From: Allofournierella sp.
GTDB taxonomy: Bacteria; Bacillota; Clostridia; Oscillospirales; Ruminococcaceae
DNA: 64,000 nt
Direction: 5' to 3'
Assembly: GCA_020025635.1 (NCBI GenBank)
Contig: JAHHRU010000002.1
Span: forward strand, 1-64,000
A program made the position numbers and the translations under genes. Positions 15,376 through 25,000 of the stretch are shown in pieces (within the stretch, counting starts at the first letter, position 1; the number at the start of each line of letters is the position of its first letter). Under the pieces are notes generated by a model. It saw nothing but the letters and a program-made list of their open reading frames with translations, made no database searches and had not been told where the DNA came from.

Positions 15376-18300
15376 TTATTTCGAGAAGGGGGAAAACGAC
15401 CAGTCGGCCTTGATTTCCAGCTCTTCTGCGGGCATGTTGAATTCTATAACCGGCTGGGATGCATCCTTCAAAACAAGGTCTCCCTTTTTTACGGTCCAGC
15501 CGTTGAACCTGTACAGCCAGCGGGTGCCGGCATCCAGACGAACGGTATCGCCCAGTGTATAGGTCCCGCTGCCGCTTTCCTGCGCGCCGCTTCCTTTCAC
15601 CGAAACCGTGTAGGGGATCGCCTTCCAGGCTGCCTCGATCTCCAGGTTTTCGGCGGGCATGGTGAACTGGGCAACCGGCTGAGAGGGGTCTTTCAGAACC
15701 AGAGTTCCCCTCTTCACGGTCCAGCCCGCAAAGGTATAGCCTTGGCGGGTGCCGGCATCCAGACAAACCACATTGTCCACATTGTAAACACCTGCGCCGC
15801 TGGTTTCTGCCTTGCTTTCCTTCACCGTAACGGTATAGGGAACAGCCTTCCAGTTTGCCTTTACCGCCACATTGCCGGCAGGCATGGCAAAGCTGGTTTC
15901 GGCTGTGTTTTCCAGGGTGATGCCGCCTTCGGTCACCGTCCAGCCATCAAAGGAATAGCCTTCCCGGGTGCCGGCGCTGAGCTTCACGGTCTGGCCCACG
16001 GTGTAGGTGCCCGCTCCGCTTTGCTGGGTGCCGCTTTCCGCAACCGCGACCGTATAAGGAATTGCCTTCCAGTTTGCTTTTACAGCCACATTTTCGGTGG
16101 GCATGGCAAAGCTGGTTTCGGCTGTGTTTTCCAGGGTGATGCTGCCTTCGGTCACCGTCCAGCCATCAAAGGTGTAGCCTTCCCGGGTTCCTGCACTGAG
16201 CTTCACGGTTTCAAAGGGCAGCACCGAAACCGGCTCTTTGCCCTCTTCGGTAAAGTTGAAGCCGGGCACTGCGGCATCCTGTGCGCCTTTTTTCTGCAGG
16301 AAGGTGACCTTCGCCAGCTGAACATCGGTGTTCAGCACCGGCACTGCCCTGCCGCTGCGGAGCTTGTACTGAACGCCCTCCAGCTGGGGGAACAGCACCT
16401 TCACATAGTTGGTGCCTTCCGGCAGGCCGCAGGCATCAAAGCTGGTGCGGGCATAGCCGGGGTGGGCATCGATGTAGTTGTCCACGACCGTGGTGCCGGC
16501 AAAGCGGGTCCAGGTCTTGGCATCCGGCGAAGTCTCGATGGCAAAATCAATGTTTTTGCCGCCCAGCAGGTTTTTCCGGATGCTTCGGCCGCTGTACCAG
16601 GTATCAAAGCCGAACTTGTAGTTGCCGTCGGAAAGGGTCTGGTAATAGGTGGTGAGGTGCACATCCTTCACATCGGGGATGCGGTAGATGAGCGCCTGCT
16701 GTCCTTCGGCTTTTTCGGCAAGGGACACACGGTCGGTTTCCACTCGGGGCTGACCGCCATAGAAAAAGAAATCCTTATCCTGCCAAGCCGGCACATCCTT
16801 CCCTTTTTCGTGATGGATCTGCTGCAAACCGGCCGTTGCGGACACCGGGGCGGTGAAATAAGCATCGCTGCCTGCGCCGCCATGGATGTCGGCCAGGTCG
16901 TCAAAGCGGACAACCGGCTGCTGCTCTTCCTGGTACACATGCACCCAGTCAACCAGGAAACTGCTTTCCTGCTTGGTGTTCTGGCCAGTGGCATCCACAG
17001 GGCCTACCCAGCCGCCGCCCACCTGGGTTTCCAAAATCAGGAACATGGGGCGGTTGTGCATGGCATCGCAGAGATCCCGGCAGCGGCTGGTCTTCATCAC
17101 CTCTTTGCCGTCGATGAAGAAGGTGATCTGCTGAGGGTCCCACTCCACTTCGTATACATGGAACTCCTGGCACCAGGCTTCGTAGCCCACCGTGTAGGTG
17201 GAATGGGAACCTTTGCTTTTATTCGGGATGCCGTAGTGGTTGGTGGTGTGTGCATCCCAGGCATCCTGGCCCAGATATTCCAGAATGTCGATTTCATCAT
17301 GACCGGTTTCGTCCTGGCAGAGCATCCAGATCGCGGGCCAGATACCCTGCGAATCGTTGACCTTTGCCCGCACGGCCACACGGCCGTTCTGGAAGGAGAA
17401 CTTGTTTTTGGTTTCAATTCGGCCGGAGGACCAGGTCACGTTCTCAGCAAGCTGTGCATCGTGGTACTGGTCCCACTCAACGGCCTCCAGCAGCGCCTCA
17501 CGGGTGCCGTAATTCTTGGAAGAAATGTCCAGGAAGCCATCGTGCACACTCACTGCGCCCGGGTTATAAATGGCCGCAAAGTTGTTCATGCCGTCAATGA
17601 TCTGCCATTTGTTTTCATCCAGGGCGTCTCCCCCGAATTCATCGGACCAGACCAGGGTGTTATACTTGGACTGGGGTGCCGTATATTCCGGTTTTGATTC
17701 ATCGTAGTTCTGGCCGGAGGCCCAGATTTCGATTTCGGAATATTTTGCGGGCTGATCATCGGCACGGTTCACGGTGAAGCGCACATACTGCTTGTTGTTT
17801 CCCTTAATGGAGGGAAGATCCACCGTTACCATCTCGGCGCCCTGGGTCCAGTCGGTCTTGCTCCAAACGGTGGAGCCGGCGCTTTTCGGGCTGGTGGAAA
17901 CCGAAACTTTTACCGATTTATACAAGCCTTCTTCCAGTTTGAACTTGATCTGCTTGATGTTGTAGCGGTTTTTGAACTCAAACTGCAAAAAGCGCTCGCC
18001 CAGGCTGTTGTGAACAGCCAGATCATCGTCCACCTTGCCATCGGTGATGGCTTTCAGATTGGTGGGATAAAGACCCTGCACATAGGGCAGCTTCCCCAGC
18101 GCAATATTGCGGGTGTTGGGTGTGGGGGGCGTGGGCAGTTCGCTGGGCACTTCAGAAGGTGCGACCGGCGCAATGACCCGGATCTCGGTAAACCGGCAGG
18201 CACTGCTCATGCCTTTCCAGAAGCCGATATCGTTCTGAACAAAGTGGCCCTTTTGCCAGATGCGGATGTACCGGGCCTTCACAGGGGCATCCAGAGGGAT

Positions 18301-19113
18301 GACCTGCGCTTCACCCCGGTTTTGTTCCTGCACATCCTTGGTATCAAAGATCACAGTGGGGTTTTCAAAACCGGCAGTTTCCGAAAGCTCCACCTTCACC
18401 TCTTTAAAGGTGGAATGGGCGCCGCTGTAAGTATTGCGGTAGATCTCGACCTGCTTCACATCCCGGATTTTTCCGAAATCATACTGGATGTATCCGGGCT
18501 GCCAGTTTGCGCAGCCGTTGTCGGGCAGGTTCTCATCCTCTTCGCCGACCCAGAACGAGGTATAAGCGCCGGTGTCCGAATCACTGCTTTGTGTATCGTT
18601 GTCCGTAGCAAAGTTTGGGTTTGCCAGTTCCTGGTTGGAAGTGGGAGCAAGCCCCAGCAGGATGTTTGCATCCACCAGCTCCGGGGTTTCGGTTTCCTCT
18701 GCCGGCTGTTCTTTTGCATCCAGGGCGGTTTCTGTTTTTTCCTCGGATTCGGGCATCGCATTCAGCTCAGGGTCTTCTTTTGGAATGGCCGACGGCACCG
18801 GGGTTTCTTCGGGGAGCGTTTCCGTTTCCGTTTCCGGTGCAGTTTCCGCTTCCGGTACAGTTTCCGCTTCCGGTGCGGGCTGCGGTTCCGGGGTCGTTGC
18901 GGGCACAGCTTCCGGCTCGGTTTCCGGCAGGGGCTGCTCATCAGGAACTGTGGCTTCCGGGGTCTGGGCCGGAGCATCCTGCATTATGATATTTTCCGGC
19001 TGCGGCGCTTTGGGGGCCTCCTCCGCATACGCCGGGAGAGGCAGAAGTGTTCCTGCAAGCATGGCCGAAGCCATCATTGCAGAAAACACTCGTTTTGCGG
19101 TGCTTTTTTGCAT
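15376..19113 (-). CDS. Secreted multidomain GH16 endoglucanase (laminarinase-like)
   Basis: A 1245-residue exported protein. It has a signal peptide (residues 1-30, ending AYA-EE) and a Glu/Pro/Thr-rich linker (31-145). Two F5/8-type (discoidin-like) carbohydrate-binding domains follow (about 150-315 and 335-468). The GH16 catalytic domain is at about 485-730, with nucleophile Glu607 and acid/base Glu612 in DEIDILE; the extra residue in EIDILE is typical of beta-1,3-glucanases rather than lichenases. An unassigned beta-rich region spans about 731-960. Four tandem InlB-B/Listeria-Bacteroides type repeats (each with GYxFxGWTV) run to the end. No LPxTG, SLH or choline-binding anchor is present; it ends in FSPFSK. 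Attachment, if any, must be non-covalent through the repeats. The exact glucan is not certain. Confidence 0.88.
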   Translation of the reverse strand: MQKSTAKRVFSAMMASAMLAGTLLPLPAYAEEAPKAPQPENIIMQDAPAQTPEATVPDEQPLPETEPEAVPATTPEPQPAPEAETVPEAETAPETETETLPEETPVPSAIPKEDPELNAMPESEEKTETALDAKEQPAEETETPELVDANILLGLAPTSNQELANPNFATDNDTQSSDSDTGAYTSFWVGEEDENLPDNGCANWQPGYIQYDFGKIRDVKQVEIYRNTYSGAHSTFKEVKVELSETAGFENPTVIFDTKDVQEQNRGEAQVIPLDAPVKARYIRIWQKGHFVQNDIGFWKGMSSACRFTEIRVIAPVAPSEVPSELPTPPTPNTRNIALGKLPYVQGLYPTNLKAITDGKVDDDLAVHNSLGERFLQFEFKNRYNIKQIKFKLEEGLYKSVKVSVSTSPKSAGSTVWSKTDWTQGAEMVTVDLPSIKGNNKQYVRFTVNRADDQPAKYSEIEIWASGQNYDESKPEYTAPQSKYNTLVWSDEFGGDALDENKWQIIDGMNNFAAIYNPGAVSVHDGFLDISSKNYGTREALLEAVEWDQYHDAQLAENVTWSSGRIETKNKFSFQNGRVAVRAKVNDSQGIWPAIWMLCQDETGHDEIDILEYLGQDAWDAHTTNHYGIPNKSKGSHSTYTVGYEAWCQEFHVYEVEWDPQQITFFIDGKEVMKTSRCRDLCDAMHNRPMFLILETQVGGGWVGPVDATGQNTKQESSFLVDWVHVYQEEQQPVVRFDDLADIHGGAGSDAYFTAPVSATAGLQQIHHEKGKDVPAWQDKDFFFYGGQPRVETDRVSLAEKAEGQQALIYRIPDVKDVHLTTYYQTLSDGNYKFGFDTWYSGRSIRKNLLGGKNIDFAIETSPDAKTWTRFAGTTVVDNYIDAHPGYARTSFDACGLPEGTNYVKVLFPQLEGVQYKLRSGRAVPVLNTDVQLAKVTFLQKKGAQDAAVPGFNFTEEGKEPVSVLPFETVKLSAGTREGYTFDGWTVTEGSITLENTAETSFAMPTENVAVKANWKAIPYTVAVAESGTQQSGAGTYTVGQTVKLSAGTREGYSFDGWTVTEGGITLENTAETSFAMPAGNVAVKANWKAVPYTVTVKESKAETSGAGVYNVDNVVCLDAGTRQGYTFAGWTVKRGTLVLKDPSQPVAQFTMPAENLEIEAAWKAIPYTVSVKGSGAQESGSGTYTLGDTVRLDAGTRWLYRFNGWTVKKGDLVLKDASQPVIEFNMPAEELEIKADWSFSPFSK
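15390..16260 (-). repeat. Tandem InlB-type repeats inside the GH16 gene
   Basis: Four repeats of about 220 bp (the most upstream one partial) encode units of the form PYTV...LxAGTR.GYxFxGWTV...AMP.EN...A.WKA. The two inner upstream copies are nearly identical at DNA level over their second halves (around 15880-15960 and 16100-16180). This suggests recent duplication or conversion and a risk of misassembly. Confidence 0.8.
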
Positions 19114-19712
19114 CTGCTTTTCAATCCTTTCTCTTTGCTCTGTTTATTTTCTTTTTTGCAGCGGGGATGCTCCTAACAGCCTTACTGCGCCAAGGAAGCC
19201 CCCGGCTGTGCGCAAACCAAAGAATGTTTTTCCCGTATTTTGCAAAAAGTTTTTCCCTTTGCCGGCCAAATGGGGCGGCCTTTTGTTTCCCCTTTTTTAT
19301 GGGTATGGGGGCCAAACCATCTGCAATGCAATACCCTGAGAAAACGGCGTATTTTGCCCATGCAGCCAAGGCATCTGCCCCATGCCCTGCCGCACACCGC
19401 TTTCCCGTATGCAAGTTGCTCTTATTATAGCAACTTATGCGCTGGGCAATGAGTCACAGATGTGATATTTCATGTCACTATTTTTAACTTATTTGTAAAA
19501 AATTTCATCATTTGAAGTTTTTTTTATTGATTTTGTCTCTCGCAATCTTTTGCTTGCGCCGCACGATGCAAAAACTTACAGCTGCACTCTTTGCAAACAG
19601 CTTTTTCCACCCTGCTTTTGAGGAACGCTTTGTCCGCAAACATTTTGTATAGACGGGAAAATGAATCTTTGATATAATGAAAGCAAATCATCTGTCTGGA
19701 GGGGGTAGCTGT
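19114..19712. other. Gene-free 600-bp region between divergent GH16 and DUF2500 genes
   Basis: Only short unsupported frames occur here. On the minus strand TATAAT is read at 19429-19424, flanked by an 8-bp inverted repeat AAGTTGCT/AGCAACTT (19413-19420, 19429-19436). It could be the regulated promoter of the GH16 gene, giving a leader of about 300 bases. The rest is T-rich with no recognised RNA. Confidence 0.4.
19650..19678 (+). promoter_or_regulatory. Promoter for the DUF2500 gene
   Basis: TAGACG (19650-19655), a 17-bp spacer and a perfect TATAAT (19673-19678) lie 35 bp upstream of the start codon. Confidence 0.6.
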
Positions 19713-20114
19713 ATGGAAATGTTCGGCGGCTTTGATTTTATGTTCGGTATCATGCAGTTTATTTTTCCGATCTTCTTTCTGCTGGTGCTGGGTATTTTTA
19801 TTGTGAACATCGTCAAAGGAATCAGCACCTGGCACAAAAACAACAATTCCCCCCGCCTGACCGTTGCGGCCTCTGTGGCTGCAAAGCGGACCTCCGTTTC
19901 GCACCATACCCATGCAAACGCCGGAGATGCCGCCGGGATGCACGGGACCCATACCACCAGCTCCACAAGCTATTACGCCACCTTTCAGGTGGAAAGCGGC
20001 GACCGAATGGAGCTTTCCGTTTCCGGTTCGGAATATGGGATGCTCGCCGAGGGTGACCGGGGAAAGCTGACCTTCCAGGGGACCCGATATCTGGGATTTG
20101 AGCGTGAAATTTAA
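19713..20114 (+). CDS. DUF2500-family membrane protein
   Basis: A 133-residue protein with one N-terminal membrane helix (FGIMQFIFPIFFLLVLGIFI). A cytoplasmic or external basic segment follows, with the family-typical NNNSPRLTVAASVAAKRT, HHT...TSYYATFQVESGDRMEL and GDRGKLTFQGTRYLGFER. Its function is unknown. The ATG at 19713 follows GGAGGGGG, so the longer frame is not used. It is transcribed alone between its own promoter and terminator. Confidence 0.88.
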   Translation: MEMFGGFDFMFGIMQFIFPIFFLLVLGIFIVNIVKGISTWHKNNNSPRLTVAASVAAKRTSVSHHTHANAGDAAGMHGTHTTSSTSYYATFQVESGDRMELSVSGSEYGMLAEGDRGKLTFQGTRYLGFEREI

Positions 20115-20120
20115 ACATTG

Positions 20121-20170
20121 AAAGGCCCCCGGCTGTGCGTAAAAACGGCGCAGCCGGGGGCCTTTTTTCT
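20121..20170 (+). terminator. Intrinsic terminator after DUF2500 gene
   Basis: AGGCCCCCGGCTG (20123-20135) pairs with CAGCCGGGGGCCT (20151-20163), and a T6 run follows. Confidence 0.9.
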
Positions 20171-20351
20171 TTTGTCTTTTTGAGAGGTTCGTTCCGACTT
20201 GGTTGTTGTCTGTTTTTGTTTTCTTTTTTTACAGCCGTCGTTTTTAGTACAAAACGGGCAGATTATCCTAAAAACTGACATTCAGGCTGAATTGCCCGCT
20301 GAAAAACAGCACAAAAACTGCTAGCATTTTTTGTGGAAATGTTTTCCCTTT

Positions 20352-20951
20352 TCAATCTTCTTCGCCCTGCTGGCGAAGCGGCTGTTCCGCCGGCTTTTTC
20401 TTTGCGGCAAAGATCTTGTCAAAGATCTCACCGGAAAACAGTTTTTCCAGCATCTCGACCAGCGGCTCCGGGTCTGCTTCCATGCCCTTGTTTGCCCAGC
20501 CGATGATGACCCCGGTGAGCCCAACCGCATAAAAGCAGGCAATGGCGGAGATCTGATCCTGCGACAAAAACCGATATCCCTTTGCGTTTATAATCAGGTT
20601 TCGGGTCAGATTTTCATAGAACTCCCGCAGACATTCGGAAAAGCTGTTCTGCCCTTTGACGTGCAGCACCTTGATATAGAAATTTTTATTCCGCTGCATA
20701 TAACGGCAAAGGCTCAGCAGCCCATCCGACCAGTTTTCAATGCTGGCCTCCCCGATGATGGGTGTGATCTCCGAGTAAAAGATCCAGCTGATCACATCGT
20801 ATTTATCCTTAAAATGATAATAGAAGGTATTGCGGCTGATACCGCAGTGCTTTACCAGCTCTCCCACAGAAATATCTTCAAAGCTGTGTTTTTCCAGCAG
20901 GGTCTTCATGCCCTGTGCGATCATACCTTTTGTAAAGTCCGAAGTAGACAC
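20352..20951 (-). CDS. TetR/AcrR-family regulator (DhaS-like C-terminus)
   Basis: A 199-residue repressor-type protein. The N-terminal helix-turn-helix shows FEDISVGELVKHCGISRNTFYYHFKDKYD at residues about 25-53. The C-terminal part resembles the TetR_C_8 (DhaS-like) domain, including NFYIKVLHVKGQNSFSECLREFY and GVIIGWANKGMEADPEPL. Two GTG starts are possible; 20951 is chosen because GGGAGG lies six bases upstream, whereas 20957 directly abuts it. It is divergent from the unknown gene at 21058, and a palindrome at 21015-21035 between them is the likely operator. The effector is unknown, possibly an acyl-CoA or hydroxyacyl metabolite given the neighbouring activase. Confidence 0.9.
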   Translation of the reverse strand: MSTSDFTKGMIAQGMKTLLEKHSFEDISVGELVKHCGISRNTFYYHFKDKYDVISWIFYSEITPIIGEASIENWSDGLLSLCRYMQRNKNFYIKVLHVKGQNSFSECLREFYENLTRNLIINAKGYRFLSQDQISAIACFYAVGLTGVIIGWANKGMEADPEPLVEMLEKLFSGEIFDKIFAAKKKPAEQPLRQQGEED

Positions 20952-21014
20952 AAACACCCTCCCTTTGTCTTCAAAGACAGCTCCATAATCAAATCATTAT
21001 AGCATACAGCCACA

Positions 21015-21035
21015 TGCTGTGCAAATTGCACAGCA
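21015..21035. promoter_or_regulatory. Perfect palindrome, probable TetR operator
   Basis: Arms TGCTGTGCAA and TTGCACAGCA are separated by a single A. They lie between the divergent TetR gene and the 303-residue unknown gene, just upstream of the latter's ribosome binding site. Confidence 0.7.
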
Positions 21036-21057
21036 CATGAAATGCGGAGGAACCAGA

Positions 21058-21969
21058 ATGAAAGAACGTTCTCTTTTTGAGCTCAGCGCCATGCAGACCA
21101 TGGCCGGAAAAGCCATACGGGATATCAAAAGCGGCGGCAGGCGGGAGACCCGCAATGTTTTGGAGCTTTGCCGCAGCTATGCCCAGCGGCCCCAGCAGCA
21201 GGAATTCTGGGGCATGATCAAGCTGTTCCTCACCTCCTCGCAAAACCGATATCAGGCTCTTCTGCACCGCACCGCCCGCTCGGTAAAGGAAAGCTCTTTA
21301 AAAACGCTTGCCATCAACCTGAGCTGTACCTCTTTTGCGGACGGCGGCGATATTTTGCGCCGGGAATGCCAAAACGGCAAAGAAATCAGCTGGCTTCAAT
21401 GGCTTTCGCCCTGCGAAGACCCCCAGGCGGCGATCTGTGCCTGGGCGCAAAAAGGGGTATCCTTTTTTCTGATAGATGCCGCTGCCTATAAGCAGCATCC
21501 CACCCAGCTGGCTCAGCTGCCCGGCTATAACAGCCGCGGCATTTTCATCTATATTTTGGAAAAAGACTGCGCCGATTTTTCATGGGTATCCAAAGCCGCC
21601 GCTTATGAAAACGTCTGTTTTTTGCTCAGCTCCGCCCTTTTGGATGCTCTGGCCCCGCAGATGCAGAAAAAGCAGCTTCTTTTCGGTGTTGTCCGCAGCT
21701 ATTCGGATGTTGAAACACCTCAAAAAGAACAGGAGCTGCTGCATCGCTTTATCGGTTACGGCTGCCTGCTGGCGGTTTATCGCTCGGCTCTGCAGCCGGA
21801 CACGCCGACTGTAAAGCGGGAAGAAGCGTTCTACCGGCTTTTGAAGCAGGCCCGCTGCAAGGGTCAGGCCGAAATCTTTGTGTGTGATTTGAAAAGGGAT
21901 GCCGCCACTGTGCAGGATCTTTTGCTGGAAAGGCAGAAGATCTCCGAATGGCACTGTTTTTCCGGTTAA
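21058..21969 (+). CDS. Uncharacterised protein upstream of the activase
   Basis: I do not recognise this 303-residue soluble protein. It has no signal peptide or membrane helix. Visible features are a Lys/Arg-rich N-terminal helix region, scattered cysteines (for example in INLSCTSF, SPCEDP and KQARCKG) and an alternating beta/alpha pattern (FFLIDAAAY, GIFIYILEK, CFLLSSALLD, LLFGVVRSY, CLLAVYR) that suggests a TIM-barrel-like or Rossmann-like fold. The ATG at 21058 follows GGAGG with a 7-base gap. The activase gene starts 81 bp downstream, so they are probably co-transcribed and both controlled by the divergent TetR protein. A role linked to the activase is inferred from position only. Confidence 0.7.
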   Translation: MKERSLFELSAMQTMAGKAIRDIKSGGRRETRNVLELCRSYAQRPQQQEFWGMIKLFLTSSQNRYQALLHRTARSVKESSLKTLAINLSCTSFADGGDILRRECQNGKEISWLQWLSPCEDPQAAICAWAQKGVSFFLIDAAAYKQHPTQLAQLPGYNSRGIFIYILEKDCADFSWVSKAAAYENVCFLLSSALLDALAPQMQKKQLLFGVVRSYSDVETPQKEQELLHRFIGYGCLLAVYRSALQPDTPTVKREEAFYRLLKQARCKGQAEIFVCDLKRDAATVQDLLLERQKISEWHCFSG

Positions 21970-22050
21970 GCGCCGCAGGGGCAGCCACTTTGCGTCCCTC
22001 ATATCCTTCATTTTTCATCGGAAGAACGCATTTTCAGGAAGGTGATTATT

Positions 22051-25000
22051 TTGAAAACATATCAGGCTGGAATTGATATCGGCTCCACCACAGTCAAGCT
22101 GGTTGTGCTGGATGCTTCTCATACCATTTTATACGGCCAGTACCGCCGGCACTGTGCCCGCATTCAGGAAACCTTGAATGAACTGCTGAAGGAGGCTCAG
22201 GCCCTTTTGGGCGAATGCCGGCTTCGCATCCGCATCACCGGGTCCGGTTCCATCAATCTGGGCGAAACGCTGGGCATCCCCTTTACCCAGGAGGTGGTGG
22301 CCGTTGCCACCGCTTTGCAGAGCGCTGCCCCCCAGACCGATGTTGCCATTGAGCTGGGCGGCGAGGATGCAAAGATCATCTATTTCAAGGGCGGTTTGGA
22401 TGAGCGCATGAACGGCGTATGCGCCGGGGGCACCGGCTCCTTCATCGACCAGATGGCCGCTTTGCTGCAAACCGATGCGGCAGGCCTGAACCGGGAGGCG
22501 CAGAACTACCGGGAGATCTATCCCATTGCTGCCCGCTGCGGTGTTTTTGCAAAAACCGACATCCAGCCCCTCATCAACGATGGTGCCGCCACCTCGGACC
22601 TTGCGGCGTCCATCTTTCAGGCGGTGGTGAACCAGACCATCTCCGGCCTTGCCTGCGGCAAACCCATCCGGGGCTGTGTGGCCTTCCTGGGCGGGCCGCT
22701 GCATTTTCTGCCGGAGCTGAAAAAGGCCTTCATCCGCACATTGGAGCTCACCCCCGAAAACGTGGTGGACCCGGAAAACTCCCACCTGTTCGCCGCCATG
22801 GGCGCTGCGCTGGAAGCAGCCGATTCCGATGCCGTCTCTCTGTCTGCCCTCATCCACCGGCTGGAAACCGAGCATGTGCAAAAGCAGGAGATCCACCGGC
22901 TGGACCCGCTGTTCGAAAGCGAAGAGGAGTACGGGCAGTTCTGCGGCCGCCATGCAAAGGCCGTTGTAAAGCGGGGCGAGCTTGCCGGCTATGCGGGCGA
23001 CTGCTTTTTGGGCGTGGATGCCGGCTCCACCACCACAAAGCTTGCCCTGATCGGCCAGAGCGGCGAGCTTTTGTTCTCCTACTATTCCAACAATTTCGGA
23101 AACCCTGTGAAAGCGGTGATTGCCGGCATTGAAGAGATGAAAAAACAGCTGCCCGAGGGGGCCGTCATCCGCCGCTCCTGCTCCACCGGATACGGCGAAA
23201 CCCTGATGCAGTCTGCCTTTGGGCTGGACGAGGGCGAAGTGGAAACGGTTGCCCACTGCACCGCCGCCGCATTTTTTGAGCCTCAGGTGGACTGCGTTCT
23301 GGACATTGGCGGCCAGGATATGAAATACATCCAGCTGAAAAACTCCACCGTTGATACCGTGGTGCTGAACGAAGCCTGTTCTTCGGGCTGCGGCTCCTTC
23401 ATTGAAAGCTTTGCAAACTCTCTGGGCTATTCGGCCAAGGAATTTGCCGAGCAGGCGCTGTATGCCAAAAACCCGGTGGACCTTGGCACCCGCTGCACCG
23501 TTTTTATGAACTCCAACGTGAAGCAGGCTCAAAAGGAAGGCGCTTCGGTGCAGGATATCTCCGCCGGGCTTGCCTATTCGGTGATCAAAAACGCGCTGTT
23601 CAAGGTGATCAAACTCACCGATGCCAAAGATATGGGCAGGCACATCGTGGTCCAGGGCGGCACCTTCTACAACCGGGCCGTGCTGCGGGCCTTTGAAAAG
23701 ATCATCGGCGCACAGGTCACCTGCCCGGATATTTCCGGCATCATGGGTGCCTTCGGTGCGGCGCTTTTGGCAAAGCAGCGGTATTCCGGCCAGCAGACCA
23801 CCATGGTGCCCTTGAGCGAAATTCAAAACGTCACCTACAAAACCTCCATCCGCCGCTGCGGGGGCTGTTCCAACCACTGCATGCTCACCATCAGCCAGTT
23901 TTCCAACGGCCAGCGCCACATCACCGGCAACCGCTGTGAAAAAGGCCAGCAGGGCGCAAAGGCTGCCGCCAAGGCACCCAATATGGTGAGCTATAAGCGC
24001 TCCCGCATCTTTGACTATGAGCCGCTCTCTGCCGAAGAAGCCGCCCGGGGCACCATCGGCATTCCCCGTGTTCTGAACATGTACGAGGATTATCCCTTCT
24101 GGGCCACCTTTTTTAAGCAGCTCAAATTCCGGGTGGTGCTTTCGCCCTTCTCCGACCGAAAGTTGTATGAGCTGGGAATGGAAAGCATCCCTTCCGAATC
24201 GGAATGCTACCCGGCCAAGATAAGCCACGGCCATGTGCAGTGGCTTATCGATCAGGGCATCCGGACCATTTTCCACCCCTGTGTTTTCTACGGGCATCAG
24301 GAAACGAAGAATGCCCAAAACCACTACAACTGCCCCATCGTGATTTCCTATCCCGAAAACCTGAAAAACAATGTGGAGGATATCCAAAACAAACAGATCC
24401 GCTATCTGCGGCCCTTCATCGCCTTTACCACCGAAAAAACAGCTGCCGACCGGCTGGCCCGCTTCTGCCGTGAAACCTGGGGCATTCCCGAACAGGAAAC
24501 CCGCAAGGCTGCTCACGCCGCCTGGTTCGAACAGCTGAAGGCCAAGGCGGATATCCGCGCCGAGGGAAGCCGCCTTCTTGCCGAAATGGAGAAAAATCAC
24601 GGCCACGGCATCGTGCTGGCGGGCCGGCCCTACCACATCGACCCGGAAATCAACCATGGCATTCCCGAGCTGATCGCCTCTTATGGGTTCACTGTTTTCA
24701 CCGAAGACAGCCTGCCGCTGAACACCAACACCACCCGCACCATGCGTGTGGTGGACCAGTGGGTCTACCATTCCCGCCTTTATTCTGCCGCTGAATTCGT
24801 AAGCTTGCGGGATGATCTGGAGCTGGTGCAGCTGAACTCCTTCGGCTGCGGCCTGGACGCGGTGACCACCGATGAGGTGAACGAGATTTTGACCGCCAGC
24901 AACAAGCTTTACACGGTGCTCAAAATCGACGAGGTCAACAATCTGGGGGCCGTGCGCATCCGCATCCGCAGCCTGATCGCCGCCATCCGGATGCGGCAGG

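Noticed and set aside
15223..17697. An 824-residue + strand frame, and another at 18010-19176
   Set aside because: Both are antisense to the GH16 gene, whose domains and signal peptide are clear on the other strand. The repetitive GxxxxxH patterns mirror its repeats.
19121..19430. Short frames on both strands upstream of the GH16 gene
   Set aside because: None has a ribosome binding site or domain, and the composition differs from real genes nearby.
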